Source: JAIMBK01 sp040755975 (GTDB lineage: Bacteria > Bacillota > Desulfotomaculia > Desulfotomaculales > Nap2-2B). Taken from it: 51,155 nucleotides of DNA. Of the stretch, positions 8,593 through 17,167 are shown one piece after another; within the stretch, counting starts at the first letter, position 1; every line of letters starts with the position of its first letter. The position numbers and the translations under genes are program-made. Under the pieces are notes generated by a model. That model saw only the letters and a list, made by a program, of their open reading frames with translations. It did no database searches and was not told where the DNA came from. Where the stretch lies: assembly GCA_040755975.1 (NCBI GenBank), contig JBFLZY010000011.1, forward strand, positions 1-51,155, given 5' to 3'.

Positions 8593-8647
8593 AAAATAGT
8601 CCTTTGCCCGCCGTCCGTTTGCCGTCGCTCCGATGCTACGGGCCGAC
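8593..8647 (+). repeat. Solo left arm of the interspersed repeat, inside the trp operon
   Basis: About 55 bp match the left arms of the copies at 20785 and 29145, including AAAATAGTCCTTTGCCCGCC and TTTGCCGTCGCTCCGATGCT. The match ends after GGGCCGAC, about 10 bp before the trpC stop codon. Only the left arm is present. Confidence 0.8.
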
Positions 8648-8656
8648 CGAAAATCG

Positions 8657-9442
8657 TTATGCTTTACCCCTCCCCAGCAACTCCCTGACCTTTTCGCCCG
8701 GGTCCACGCTGCGCATCAGAGCTTCGCCAACCAGGGCGCTGTCTACTTCGTGCTCCTGCAAGGCCAGCAGATCAGCGCGATGGTGAATACCGCTTTCGCT
8801 TACTACAATGATGCGTCGGTCAGAGATGTAGGGCCTTAAAGAAAAGGTTGTGTTCAAATCGATTCGCCAGGTGCGCAAATCGCGGTTGTTGATCCCGATG
8901 ATCGCCGCCCCGGAATCCAAGGCCCGGTCCAGTTCCTCCTTTGTATGCACTTCCACGAGACAGCTCAATCCCAGTTCGCGGGCAAGTCGCTGGTATCCGG
9001 CGAGTTCGGCATCGGTTAAGATGGCTGCGATCAGCAAGACGGCGTCGCTCCCGTAAAAACGGCTCTCGTAGATTTGGTAGGGATCAATGATAAAATCCTT
9101 GCGCAAAACGGGCAGCATGGTTACCTTTCGAACCGCCGCCAAAAATTCCAGCCGGCCGCCGAAAAAAAATTCCTCCGTCAGCACAGATATTGCCGCCGCG
9201 CCGGCCCCGGTGTATGTGCGGGCAATTTCTGCCGGATCAAAAACCGGCCGGATCATTCCCCGGGAAGGAGAGGCGCGCTTGATTTCGGCAATCAGGGTAA
9301 TCTCTTTTTGCCTGACCGCCCCGGCCAGCGGCCGGCAGGGCGGCATTCCGGCAATCTGCCGCTCCATCCCGGCAAGGGGAAGCAAATCTTTTTGTCCGGC
9401 CACTTCCCTTTTTTTGCTGGCGACAATTTTGTCCAGAATCAC
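8657..9442 (-). CDS. trpC: Indole-3-glycerol phosphate synthase
   Basis: 261 residues. It closes the indole ring from CdRP. Seen are the N-terminal MILDKIVASKKREV helix, the catalytic-lysine segment LIAEIKRASPSRG near residue 51, VLRKDFIIDPYQIYES near 110, and IGINNRDL near 180. Start ATG 9442 overlaps the trpD stop by 4 bp (ATGA). The 3' end abuts a repeat fragment, so the repeat may have set the present trpC-trpF spacing. Confidence 0.97.
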   Translation of the reverse strand: MILDKIVASKKREVAGQKDLLPLAGMERQIAGMPPCRPLAGAVRQKEITLIAEIKRASPSRGMIRPVFDPAEIARTYTGAGAAAISVLTEEFFFGGRLEFLAAVRKVTMLPVLRKDFIIDPYQIYESRFYGSDAVLLIAAILTDAELAGYQRLARELGLSCLVEVHTKEELDRALDSGAAIIGINNRDLRTWRIDLNTTFSLRPYISDRRIIVVSESGIHHRADLLALQEHEVDSALVGEALMRSVDPGEKVRELLGRGKA

Positions 9443-10491
9443 AGAACGGCCACCTGCTTTTTCACCTTCCGGGTAAACTCTCTTAGTTGCTCCAGTTTCG
9501 CCAAGGCCGCGCCCTCATCTATGCTCTGCGCCGCCTTTTGCACGCCCTCCGCAAGGCTTTCGGCCGCTCCGGCGGCCACCAGAGCAAAGGCGGCGTTAAT
9601 TAAAACAACGTTTCTGCGCGGCCCTTGGGCGCCTTTTAAAATCTCTAAAGTGACGGCCGCATTTTCTTTGGGCAGCCCGCCCTTTAAAGCGTCGACCGGC
9701 ACTCTCGGGAAGCCGTACTCCGCGGGATCAACGCAATACTCCCTGACCGCTCCCCGGCAAACTTCGCACACAGTCGCCGGACCGGCCAAAGATATTTCAT
9801 CCAGGCCGCCGTTCCCGTGAACAACAAACGAGCGCCGGGTCCCCAGCCGGGCCAGCACCTTCCCCAATTTTTCCGTAAGTCCCGCGTTGTAGACTCCGAC
9901 CACCTGCGCCGTGGCACCTGCCGGATTGGTCAGCGGACCTAAAACATTGAAAACCGTGCGAATCCCGATCTCCCTCCGGGGGCCGGCCGCGTATTTCATT
10001 GCTCCGTGCAGGACGGGCGCGAATAAAAAAGCAATTCCTAACTCATCCAGGCACGCCTCCACCTGGGCGGGTTCCAGGTCTATATGCACCTGCAGGGCTT
10101 CCAACAAATCGGCCGAACCACACCGGCTGGAGACGGAACGATTGCCGTGTTTGGCCACCGGCACCCCCGCTCCGGCAACTACAAAAGCAACGGTTGTGGA
10201 AATGTTGAAGGTGTGCGCGCCGTCCCCGCCTGTTCCGCAGGTATCCACCACTACGGAATGACGGCTTCTGACGGGGGTGGCCTTGCGGCGCATTATGCGG
10301 GCAAAACCGGTAATTTCCTCGACCGTTTCGCCTTTTAAACGCAGGGCGGTCAAGAAAGCGGCAATCTGGGCGGGGCTGGCCTGGCCGTCCATGATCAGTT
10401 CCATTACCTGTCCGGCCTCTTCCTCGCTTAAATCGTGGCCGCCCACCACCCGGGCAATTGCCTGCTTGATTATTTCGGTAGCTTGATTCAC
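9439..10491 (-). CDS. trpD: Anthranilate phosphoribosyltransferase
   Basis: 350 residues. It transfers phosphoribose from PRPP to anthranilate. The PRPP-binding DTCGTGGDGAHTFNIST lies near residue 80, and KHGNRSVSSRCGSADLLEAL follows. The frame is open far upstream to 10845, but that part is the antisense shadow of trpG. The start is GTG 10491, with GGAGGGAAG upstream and a GTGA overlap with the trpG stop. It is not fused to trpG. Confidence 0.96.
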   Translation of the reverse strand: MNQATEIIKQAIARVVGGHDLSEEEAGQVMELIMDGQASPAQIAAFLTALRLKGETVEEITGFARIMRRKATPVRSRHSVVVDTCGTGGDGAHTFNISTTVAFVVAGAGVPVAKHGNRSVSSRCGSADLLEALQVHIDLEPAQVEACLDELGIAFLFAPVLHGAMKYAAGPRREIGIRTVFNVLGPLTNPAGATAQVVGVYNAGLTEKLGKVLARLGTRRSFVVHGNGGLDEISLAGPATVCEVCRGAVREYCVDPAEYGFPRVPVDALKGGLPKENAAVTLEILKGAQGPRRNVVLINAAFALVAAGAAESLAEGVQKAAQSIDEGAALAKLEQLREFTRKVKKQVAVL

Positions 10492-11069
10492 AAAACTTCC
10501 CTCCTTCTCCCGTTTTTGTACCGAAGAAAATTCTGCAGTAGTTGCAAACCGTGTTCGGTTAAAATTGACTCCGGGTGAAACTGCACCCCTTCGACGGTAA
10601 ATTCCCGGTGGCGCAGCCCCATGATTTCCCCTTCCGCCGTCCAGGCAGAAATCATCAGGCAGGAAGGCAAACTTTCCCTCTCCACGATTAAGGAATGATA
10701 GCGGGTGGCGGTAAAAGGGGAGGGAATCCCCGTAAAAATACCCCGGCCGTCGTGAAAAATCAACGAAGTTTTGCCGTGCATCAACCGGTTGGCCGGGACG
10801 ACCCGCCCGCCAAAAAGCTGGCCGATGGCCTGATGCCCCAGGCAAACGCCTAAGATAGGAACCACCCCGGCCAGGCGCCTGATTACCTCCAGGGTGATGC
10901 CCGCCCTGTCCGGCGTGCCGGGCCCGGGCGAAACTACCACTTGCGCGGGAGTTAACGCAACGAGTTCCTCGGCGCTGATCCAGTCGTTGCGCCAGACCTT
11001 CACCTCTGCCTGAAGCTGGCCAAGATACTGAACCAGGTTATAAGTGAAGGAATCATAATTATCAATCAT
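10488..11069 (-). CDS. trpG: Anthranilate synthase component II (glutamine amidotransferase)
   Basis: About 193 residues from ATG 11069, giving the standard start MIDNYDSFTYNLVQYLG. A class I amidotransferase that supplies ammonia to TrpE. The nucleophile Cys is in ILGVCLGHQAIGQ, and the His/Glu pair is in GVQFHPESILTEHG. The frame extends to a GTG at 11129 that overlaps the trpE stop as GTGA. That start would add 20 residues not typical of TrpG, but coupling to trpE makes it possible. A GAGGTGG sits 14 nt before the ATG, slightly far. Start uncertain, function clear. Confidence 0.95.
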   Translation of the reverse strand: MIDNYDSFTYNLVQYLGQLQAEVKVWRNDWISAEELVALTPAQVVVSPGPGTPDRAGITLEVIRRLAGVVPILGVCLGHQAIGQLFGGRVVPANRLMHGKTSLIFHDGRGIFTGIPSPFTATRYHSLIVERESLPSCLMISAWTAEGEIMGLRHREFTVEGVQFHPESILTEHGLQLLQNFLRYKNGRRREVL

Positions 11070-11125
11070 TGCTAACAGAGAAACCACCTCGTCAAAATCA
11101 TGAATATGGGAATAACCGTTTGGTT

Positions 11126-12610
11126 TCACTCATGCAAAATCTCCAGCAAGGGCCGGGCTTTATTTACCGTTTCCGCATACTCCTTGGCCGGGTCGGAATC
11201 GGCGACTATTCCCGCCCCCGCCTGAACATAGGCGCAACCGCGGTGGAAAACGACGGTTCTGATGGTAATGGCCGTGTCCAGGTTGCCGTTAAAGCCCACA
11301 TATCCCACGGCCCCGGCGTAAGGACCCCGCCTGGTCGGCTCCAGTTCTTCAATTATTTCCATCGCCCTTACCTTTGGTGCGCCGGTGACGGTGCCCGCCG
11401 GGAAGCAGGCTTTGAGGGCGTCAAAAGCGGTGTAGCCGGGAGCCAGGCGGCCCTTCACAGAGGACACCAGGTGCATTACGTGTGAATACTTTTCTACCGT
11501 CAAAAATTGCGGAACGCTGATGCTGCCGGTCTCGCAGATCCGCCCCAAATCATTTCTGCCCAGATCAACCAGCATTATATGCTCCGCTTTTTCTTTGGGA
11601 TCGCTCAACAAATCGCGGGCAAGCTCCGCATCGTCGGCCGCGCTTCTCCCCCGCGGCCGGGTTCCGGCAATCGGCCTTGTTTCAACGTCCCTTCCCTCCA
11701 CCCGCACCAGCATTTCCGGTGAAGAACCCACCACTGCCACATCGCCAAAGTTTAAGAAATATAAATAGGGAGAGGGATTAACAGCGCGCAGGCGCCGGTA
11801 GGCCAGAAAAGGGTCCCCCGGAAAGGGCCGGCAAAAGCGCTGGGAAAGCACAACCTGTAAAATTTCTCCTTTCCGGATGTATTCTTTTGCTTTTTGCACG
11901 CCCGCGATAAAATCCGCCCGCGTCAAATTAGAGTTAACGGGTGAACAGGGCCGACCGGAATTATGCCGGCAGCTTCCGCAATTGCTTAAGGACTGAACAG
12001 ATTCCCCGGCGCAGGTATTTAAGACGGACATCACTTTCTCGATCTTTTCAAATGCCTGCCCGTAAGCCTGCCGTGGCGAAGCACCGGGGAAACTGTTCAC
12101 GACGACCCGCAGGGTATGTCGCACATGGTCAAAAATCAGTACCAGGCCGCAAAAAAGGAAATGGCAGTCGGGCAATTTTAAATCATTTTTATTTCCGGAG
12201 GGTAATTTTTCCAACCAGCGCACCAGATCGTAACCGAAATACCCCACGGCCCCCCCAAAAAATCTGGGCAAGTCAGAAAAGGCCGGCGCGCGAAAAGAAC
12301 GGACGAGCTTTTCAAGCAGCCCAAAGGGGCTTCCGGCAACCCTGCGGGCGCCGCCATCGGCGGGCGTCCGCACCCAGCCCGTTTTTCCCCGGTGGCGGTA
12401 AACAAGGTAGGGATCGACGCCGATAAAGGAGTAACGGGCCAGCCTTTCCCCTCCTTCAACGCTTTCCAGCAAAAAGGCCGGACGGCCGGCGGAGACCTTT
12501 TGGAAAACAGTAATGGGGGTTTGCGTGTCGGCAAAATACTCGGAAGTCACCGGGATCACGTTATATTCGTTGCTCAACCGCTGGTAATCGGCCAACGAAG
12601 GATTATCCAA
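11126..12610 (-). CDS. trpE: Anthranilate synthase component I
   Basis: 494 residues. It makes anthranilate from chorismate with ammonia from TrpG. The N-terminal domain keeps the LLES element (AFLLESVEGGERLARYSFIG) that forms the tryptophan feedback site. The chorismate-binding domain includes NPSPYLYFLNFG, ETRPIAGTRPRG, DLGRNDLGR and PAGTVTGAPKVRAMEII. The start is TTG 12610, seven bases after a strong GGAGGAGG. First gene of the operon. The upstream leader is occupied by a repeat (12692-12960), and I find no T-box, TRAP-type repeat or Trp-rich leader peptide there. Confidence 0.97.
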   Translation of the reverse strand: MDNPSLADYQRLSNEYNVIPVTSEYFADTQTPITVFQKVSAGRPAFLLESVEGGERLARYSFIGVDPYLVYRHRGKTGWVRTPADGGARRVAGSPFGLLEKLVRSFRAPAFSDLPRFFGGAVGYFGYDLVRWLEKLPSGNKNDLKLPDCHFLFCGLVLIFDHVRHTLRVVVNSFPGASPRQAYGQAFEKIEKVMSVLNTCAGESVQSLSNCGSCRHNSGRPCSPVNSNLTRADFIAGVQKAKEYIRKGEILQVVLSQRFCRPFPGDPFLAYRRLRAVNPSPYLYFLNFGDVAVVGSSPEMLVRVEGRDVETRPIAGTRPRGRSAADDAELARDLLSDPKEKAEHIMLVDLGRNDLGRICETGSISVPQFLTVEKYSHVMHLVSSVKGRLAPGYTAFDALKACFPAGTVTGAPKVRAMEIIEELEPTRRGPYAGAVGYVGFNGNLDTAITIRTVVFHRGCAYVQAGAGIVADSDPAKEYAETVNKARPLLEILHE

Positions 12611-12691
12611 GGAAATGCCTCCTCCCCGAGCGTTAATCGGCTATCAGGATGAATTTCCGATTTTTAAAGTAACAGCGAAACTGCTCATTTT

Positions 12692-12960
12692 GCTGGGGCA
12701 TGGCGTTGTCCTTAAGCGAACGACTTGCGTAGCGCCGGTAACAGCACCCGGCATTGCTTCGGGTAACCGGACTTGCGGCGCGAAACCAGCGGCACCCGAA
12801 AGTTGCGCAAGAGAGCAAAAATTGTTCCAACGAAAAGATATCGTGAAAAGGAAACCATGATCATGCCGCCTTTGCAGCGCCGCCAGTCCGGTCCGAAGCG
12901 AGCCGCGGTGCTGTCGGCGCGGAGCATCGGAGTGAGCTCAGGACAACGCCATGCCCCAGC
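12692..12960 (-). repeat. Divergent copy of the interspersed repeat with 21-bp perfect inverted ends, upstream of trpE
   Basis: Positions 12692-12712 and 12940-12960 are perfect inverted copies of 21 bp (core GGGGCATGGCGTTGTCC). Read on the minus strand the arms align with the plus-strand copies at 20785 and 29145: CACTCCGATGCTCCGCGCCGACA on the left and GTTACCGGCGCTACGCA on the right resemble the corresponding CGCTCCGACGCTGCGGGCCGACG and GTTACCGGCGCCTTTAGCA. The centre (about 12780-12880) is unrelated to the other copies. Open frames across it look non-coding. The rest of the 12611-13178 gap holds the trpE ribosome site and the sigH terminator. Confidence 0.8.
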
Positions 12961-13003
12961 GGGTTTACTGAATACTTCCTTTTTAAAAAAGCCTTCCGTA
13001 AAC

Positions 13004-13033
13004 AAAAAACCGGCGTTGCAGACGAACGCCGGT
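13004..13033 (-). terminator. Rho-independent terminator after sigH
   Basis: A 9-bp perfect stem (ACCGGCGTT at 13009-13017 with its complement at 13025-13033), 7-nt loop, and six U residues on the minus strand (13009-13004). It marks the end of the sigH unit and the border to the trp operon region. Confidence 0.9.
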
Positions 13034-13178
13034 GGGTTTTGCAAGTCACCTCTTCGCTCATCTCAACTCACCTGTTCTAACTAAACTCAGCTCAGCTCAA
13101 CACTTTTAAATTTTCCTGCCAGGATAATAACATAAATAAAAACCCGTGTCAACTGCTCTATTAATTAACAAAATTTCA

Positions 13179-13823
13179 CTATTCTTCACGCTTTTCCAGA
13201 TACCTTTCCAGTTTTCGTTTCACCCTCTGCAGGGCGTTGTCAATTGACTTAACATGCCGCTTTAAGTCTTCGGCAATTTCCTGGTAAGACTTTCCCTCCA
13301 GATAGGACATGAGCACCTTCCATTCCAGCGAACTCAAAATTTCTCCCATTTTTTCTTCAATGTCAAAAAATTCTTCCCTGCTGATAATCAATTCTTCCGG
13401 GTCGGTTACTTTGGCGCCGGAAATTATATCCATGAGGGTGCGGTCGGATTCTTCGTCGTAAATTGGCTTATTTAGAGAGATGTAAGAATTGAGCGGGATG
13501 TGTTTTTGCCGGGTGGCTGTCTTGATGGCGGTAATGATTTGCCTGGTAATGCATAGTTCCGCAAAAGCCCGGAAAGAAGACAACTTGTCCAGGCGAAAAT
13601 CACGAATCGCTTTATACAGGCCGATCATGCCTTCCTGGATGATATCTTCGCGATCCGCCCCGATTAAAAAATACGATCGGGCTTTGGAACGAACAAAATT
13701 TTTATATTTGTTGATTAAATATTCAAGGGCGGCATCATCTCCTTCCCGGGCATACTCCACTACTTCCTCATCAACCATGAATTGATAACAACCCGGAACC
13801 TCCATTTGCACATTCGGGTTCAC
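13179..13823 (-). CDS. sigH: RNA polymerase sporulation sigma factor SigH
   Basis: 214 residues of the sigma-70 family, the transition-state/early sporulation factor sigma-H. Region 2 includes AREGDDAALEYLINKYKNFVRSKARSYFL (split here only for recognition) and DREDIIQEGMIGLYKAIRDF. Region 4 near the C-terminus has LEGKSYQEIAEDLKRHVKSIDNAL. GTG start at 13823 after GGGAGGG. It sits in the conserved order yacP-sigH, has its own sigma-A type promoter and ends in a strong terminator. Usually sigH is followed by rpmG-secE-nusG in Firmicutes. Here the trp operon follows instead. Confidence 0.96.
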   Translation of the reverse strand: MNPNVQMEVPGCYQFMVDEEVVEYAREGDDAALEYLINKYKNFVRSKARSYFLIGADREDIIQEGMIGLYKAIRDFRLDKLSSFRAFAELCITRQIITAIKTATRQKHIPLNSYISLNKPIYDEESDRTLMDIISGAKVTDPEELIISREEFFDIEEKMGEILSSLEWKVLMSYLEGKSYQEIAEDLKRHVKSIDNALQRVKRKLERYLEKREE

Positions 13824-13925
13824 GTTATCCCTCCCGCCTTAATCTACGCTTTATAATCAACTAATCATAATCATTTAACGGGAAAGGCGTTCCGTTCCTT
13901 TAGACAGCCCAAACAATACAAGCCT

Positions 13926-13954
13926 ATTATAACTTAGGCTTAAAATTACGTCAA
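13926..13954 (-). promoter_or_regulatory. Sigma-A type promoter of sigH
   Basis: -35 TTGACG (13954-13949), exact 17-bp spacer, -10 TATAAT (13931-13926). Near-consensus. It lies just past the yacP stop and about 100 bp before the sigH start, so sigH can be expressed independently of the upstream cluster. Confidence 0.85.
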
Positions 13955-13956
13955 GA

Positions 13957-14469
13957 TCATGTTTTTTTTCGCCGCCAGCCCTCAAAAACAGCCCGTATTT
14001 TTTCTTTTAAGCGGTTTTCCAGGTATGCTTCGGCGGGTCGTTCCGTCGTGTAATGATGCTCCCCTTCCCTGGCCGCCTGGATAATACTCCCCAGCAGTTC
14101 CCCGGGGGTGAGGCGGTAGGCGCCCTGCCCCAAAACCATGCGCTGCTCGGCCCAATCGGAAGTGACCACATAAACGATATTTTGCCTGGACAGCTCGCCC
14201 GCGAGTTTTTCGATGAGGGAATCAGCCGTCTCTCCCGAATTCGTAAAAATTACCCGCAAATTCCCCATCTCCTCCGCTCGCACCAGAGGCTCTTTAACCC
14301 GGTGAGCGTCAAAAACTAAAATTATTTGCCTGCCGGTTAAAGCGGCGTGGTTGAGCAAAAGATTAACCAGCCTCGAGCGGGCCAGTTCCAGGTCCGTCTT
14401 TCCTATTTCGGCAAATTGCGGCCAGGCATAGATTACGTTGTAACCGTCAACGATCAGATACTCTTTCAT
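13957..14469 (-). CDS. yacP: YacP-like NYN domain ribonuclease (Rae1 family)
   Basis: 170 residues with the NYN (PIN-like) nuclease fold. The N-terminal YLIVDGYNVIYAWP carries the first conserved Asp and Asn. QIILVFDAHRV near residue 50 and VVTSDWAEQRM near 105 carry further acidic residues. The B. subtilis homolog Rae1 is a ribosome-associated endoribonuclease. ATG 14469 (MKEYLIV) is preferred over the upstream frame because AAAGGAG precedes it. It overlaps rlmB by 23 bp. Part of the cysE-cysS-mrnC-rlmB-yacP unit. Confidence 0.9.
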   Translation of the reverse strand: MKEYLIVDGYNVIYAWPQFAEIGKTDLELARSRLVNLLLNHAALTGRQIILVFDAHRVKEPLVRAEEMGNLRVIFTNSGETADSLIEKLAGELSRQNIVYVVTSDWAEQRMVLGQGAYRLTPGELLGSIIQAAREGEHHYTTERPAEAYLENRLKEKIRAVFEGWRRKKT

Positions 14470-15220
14470 GAGCAGCCATTCTCCTTTGCCGGAAAACCTC
14501 GTAGGCAAGCACGGCTGCCGCTACCGATGCATTTAAAGAAGTTATGCGCCCGGTCATGGGTAAACGCACCAGCAAATCGCAAACTTTCCGGATGTGCGGG
14601 CCGAGCCCTTTCCCTTCGCTGCCGATGACCAGGGCAAGGGGGCCATCCAGCCGCGCATCCCAAAATATTACCCGGGCGGAGCTGTCCGCTCCCACCACCC
14701 AGATGTTCTTTTGCTTCAAATACCGGATGGTTTGGGCGATGTTGGCCACCCGCGCCACCGGCAGGAATTCCACCGCCCCTGCGGCTGCTTTGCAGGCTGC
14801 CGGCGTCAGCGCAGCGGAGCGACGGGCGGGAATAATGACCCCGTGTACGCCTACAGCCTCGGCAGTGCGCATAATAGCGCCCAAATTATGAGGATCGGTT
14901 ACTCCGTTTAAAAGGATAAAAAAAGGATCTTCCTGAGGAGATAAGGTCAAGAGATCGTCGACCGACACGTATTCTTTTGGCGCGACAAGAGCAATTATTC
15001 CCTGGTGCACCGTCCCGGGAACGAGTTTATCCAGGTAAACCCGTTCAACCTGCTGGACGGGAATGCTTCTTTCCCGGGCCAGCCGGCATATTTCTTTAAC
15101 CGGTTCCCCGGTAACGCCCCTGGCCAGCAGCACTTTATTGATGGGGCGGTTCCCGCGCAGGGCTTCCCGCACGGGGTTGCGGCCGGCAACCACCCTATCT
15201 GGCTTCAAGCAAAACCTCAC
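14447..15220 (-). CDS. rlmB: 23S rRNA 2'-O-methyltransferase, RlmB/TrmH family
   Basis: 257 residues. The N-terminal L30e-like substrate-binding domain (about 1-85) begins VVAGRNPVREAL. The SPOUT knot domain follows, with LLNGVTDPHNLGAIMRTAEA, LVIGSEGKGLGPHI and LNASVAAAVLAYE, the three SpoU motifs. In E. coli RlmB methylates G2251 of 23S rRNA. The exact target in this lineage is inferred. Start overlaps the mrnC stop by 4 bp, and the end overlaps yacP. Confidence 0.93.
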   Translation of the reverse strand: MRFCLKPDRVVAGRNPVREALRGNRPINKVLLARGVTGEPVKEICRLARERSIPVQQVERVYLDKLVPGTVHQGIIALVAPKEYVSVDDLLTLSPQEDPFFILLNGVTDPHNLGAIMRTAEAVGVHGVIIPARRSAALTPAACKAAAGAVEFLPVARVANIAQTIRYLKQKNIWVVGADSSARVIFWDARLDGPLALVIGSEGKGLGPHIRKVCDLLVRLPMTGRITSLNASVAAAVLAYEVFRQRRMAAHERVSDR

Positions 15221-15618
15221 CCTCCCGCCTCCAAAATGAGCTCCATAATTTCGGCGAGCCGCTGATGTTCTCCCTTCAGGTACAAATAGCCAACCAATGC
15301 TTCCAGCGCGGTACTGTAACGGTAATTTTCCGGCTTCGCCCCCCTTGGAGGGTGTGTGCTTTTGGCATTTCTTCCGCGCCGGGCAATAGCTTCCTCCGTC
15401 TCGTTAAGACTGCCCGCCAGCGAGCGCATCGCCCTGGCCTGAAAGTCGGCCCGAACGTAGCGAACCGTCTCTTTGTGCAGTTGATCAATTCTGACCAACC
15501 CGCGGCCGATCAAATGGCGCCGAATGAACAATCCGTAAACCGCGTCCCCGAGGTAAGCCAGTACCGGGACGGGCAACCCTTCCGGTTTGAGACTATGCTC
15601 AACAGGCAAACCGGTCAT
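15217..15618 (-). CDS. mrnC: Mini-ribonuclease III
   Basis: 133 residues, an RNase III catalytic domain without the double-stranded RNA binding domain. It matures 23S rRNA in B. subtilis. The signature LAYLGDAVYGLFIRRHL near residue 20 and ALEALVGYLYLKGEHQRLAEI near residue 105 supply the acidic metal-binding residues. It lies between cysS and rlmB as in other Firmicutes. Confidence 0.95.
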   Translation of the reverse strand: MTGLPVEHSLKPEGLPVPVLAYLGDAVYGLFIRRHLIGRGLVRIDQLHKETVRYVRADFQARAMRSLAGSLNETEEAIARRGRNAKSTHPPRGAKPENYRYSTALEALVGYLYLKGEHQRLAEIMELILEAGG

Positions 15619-15697
15619 TTTTCACCAACCCGCTGGAGGCAGGGCCCTGCCTGGAGCGAACACCCTATCTCAATATTTTTATTCCTCATAAAAACAT

Positions 15698-17158
15698 TCA
15701 TCCCTGACGGACCCTCTTCCAGCGTGTTCCCTGGGGGGTGTCCTCAATTATGATCCCCAGCTCTTTTAAACCGTCCCTGATCCGGTCGGCCGCCGCCCAG
15801 TCTTTTTTGGCCCTGGCTTCCCCCCTTAACTGCAGGAGCAAATTGATTAAGGAATGGGCCAGTTCTCCTTCCGCAGTCGGCTCTTCCTCGAAAATTATCT
15901 TGCCCCGGGCGTCTGTTTTGAATAGGCCGAGAACCTCGTTAAAACTCTTAAACAGTGCGCAGGTTTTTTCAATTGCGCTTTTGCCGGGAACGGCTTCTTC
16001 CTGCAGATAAGTATTTGCTTCTCTGGCCAGCTCGAACCAAAAGCTAATGGCCAGAGCGGTGTTAAAATCGTCGTCCATGGCTTCTTCAAACTGCCTGCGG
16101 ATGTTTTCCAGACCGGCCAGGTATTCCTGATCCCGGCCGGCAATCTCCGGACGCAACCGCCCGCTCACAGCTTCGCTGACCATGCTCAGACTGTTTTTCA
16201 GGCGCTCCCGGCCCCGGCCGGCGGCCAGGACCTTTTCAGGGTCGAAATCCAGCGGGCTGCGGTAGTGAGTCGACAGCAAAAAGAAACGGATAACGAGCGG
16301 CGAAAATTTTTCCAATATCTCCCGTACCAGGTAAAAGTTTCCCAGGGATTTAGACATTTTTTCCTGGTTTACGGTAATAAAACCGTTATGCATCCAGTAA
16401 CGTACAAAGGGTTCCCCGGTAGCCGCCTCGGACTGGGCAATTTCATTTTCGTGATGAGGAAAAATGAGATCCATTCCACCGCCGTGAATGTCAAAATTTA
16501 TACCCAGATATTTTAAGGACATCGCCGAGCACTCGATATGCCAGCCCGGCCGACCTGGGCCCCAGGGGCTTGGCCAGGAAGGTTCGCCGGGTCTGGCTGC
16601 TTTCCATAGGGCAAAGTCCACCGGATTTTTTTTTCGGGGATCAACCTCCACCCTTGCCCCGGCCAGCACCTCGTCCAACGATCTCCTGGAAAGCTTGCCA
16701 TAGCCGGGAAAGGAATTGACGTCGAAATAGACGTCTCCGTCTACAACGTACGCTGCACCTTTATTGATCAACGTCCCGATCAGCCGGATAATATCTTCCA
16801 TGTGTTCGGTAACTTTCGGGTGAATATCCGCGCGCTTTACGTTTAAGGCATCGGCGTCTTGAAAATATTCAGCAACGTACCTTGCAGAGAGTTTTAGGGG
16901 ATCTTCCCCCTCTTCGGCAGCCCGGTTGATAATTTTATCATCAATGTCCGTAAAATTCTGGACGTATTTAACCGTGTATCCTTTGTATTGAAAATAGCGG
17001 CGGACCGTATCAAAAAAAACCAGCGGACGGGCATTGCCGATGTGAATGTAGTTGTAGGTCGTCGGACCGCACACATAAATAAAAACTTTGCCCGGTTCCC
17101 GCGGGACGAACTTTTCCTTTCGCCGCGTGAGGGTGTTGTATATTTCCAACCAAGACAC
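15698..17158 (-). CDS. cysS: Cysteinyl-tRNA synthetase
   Basis: 486 residues, class I synthetase. The HIGH motif variant is YNYIHIGNARP, the KMSKS loop is NQEKMSKSLGN, and the zinc ligands appear in FIYVCGPTT, GWHIECSAM and FPHHENEIAQ. Start ATG 17158, 9 bp after the cysE stop. Cysteine biosynthesis and cysteine charging are thus in one transcript. No T-box is visible upstream of cysE. Confidence 0.97.
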   Translation of the reverse strand: MSWLEIYNTLTRRKEKFVPREPGKVFIYVCGPTTYNYIHIGNARPLVFFDTVRRYFQYKGYTVKYVQNFTDIDDKIINRAAEEGEDPLKLSARYVAEYFQDADALNVKRADIHPKVTEHMEDIIRLIGTLINKGAAYVVDGDVYFDVNSFPGYGKLSRRSLDEVLAGARVEVDPRKKNPVDFALWKAARPGEPSWPSPWGPGRPGWHIECSAMSLKYLGINFDIHGGGMDLIFPHHENEIAQSEAATGEPFVRYWMHNGFITVNQEKMSKSLGNFYLVREILEKFSPLVIRFFLLSTHYRSPLDFDPEKVLAAGRGRERLKNSLSMVSEAVSGRLRPEIAGRDQEYLAGLENIRRQFEEAMDDDFNTALAISFWFELAREANTYLQEEAVPGKSAIEKTCALFKSFNEVLGLFKTDARGKIIFEEEPTAEGELAHSLINLLLQLRGEARAKKDWAAADRIRDGLKELGIIIEDTPQGTRWKRVRQG

Positions 17159-17167
17159 TCCTTTTTC

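Noticed and set aside
10492..10845. Long N-terminal extension of trpD
   Set aside because: This frame is antisense-shadow sequence within trpG. GTG 10491 has a strong ribosome site and a 4-bp overlap.
12712..13061. Several open frames of 60-110 codons between trpE and sigH
   Set aside because: They lie within the repeat with 21-bp inverted ends and across the sigH terminator, lack good ribosome sites, and show no recognisable protein pattern.
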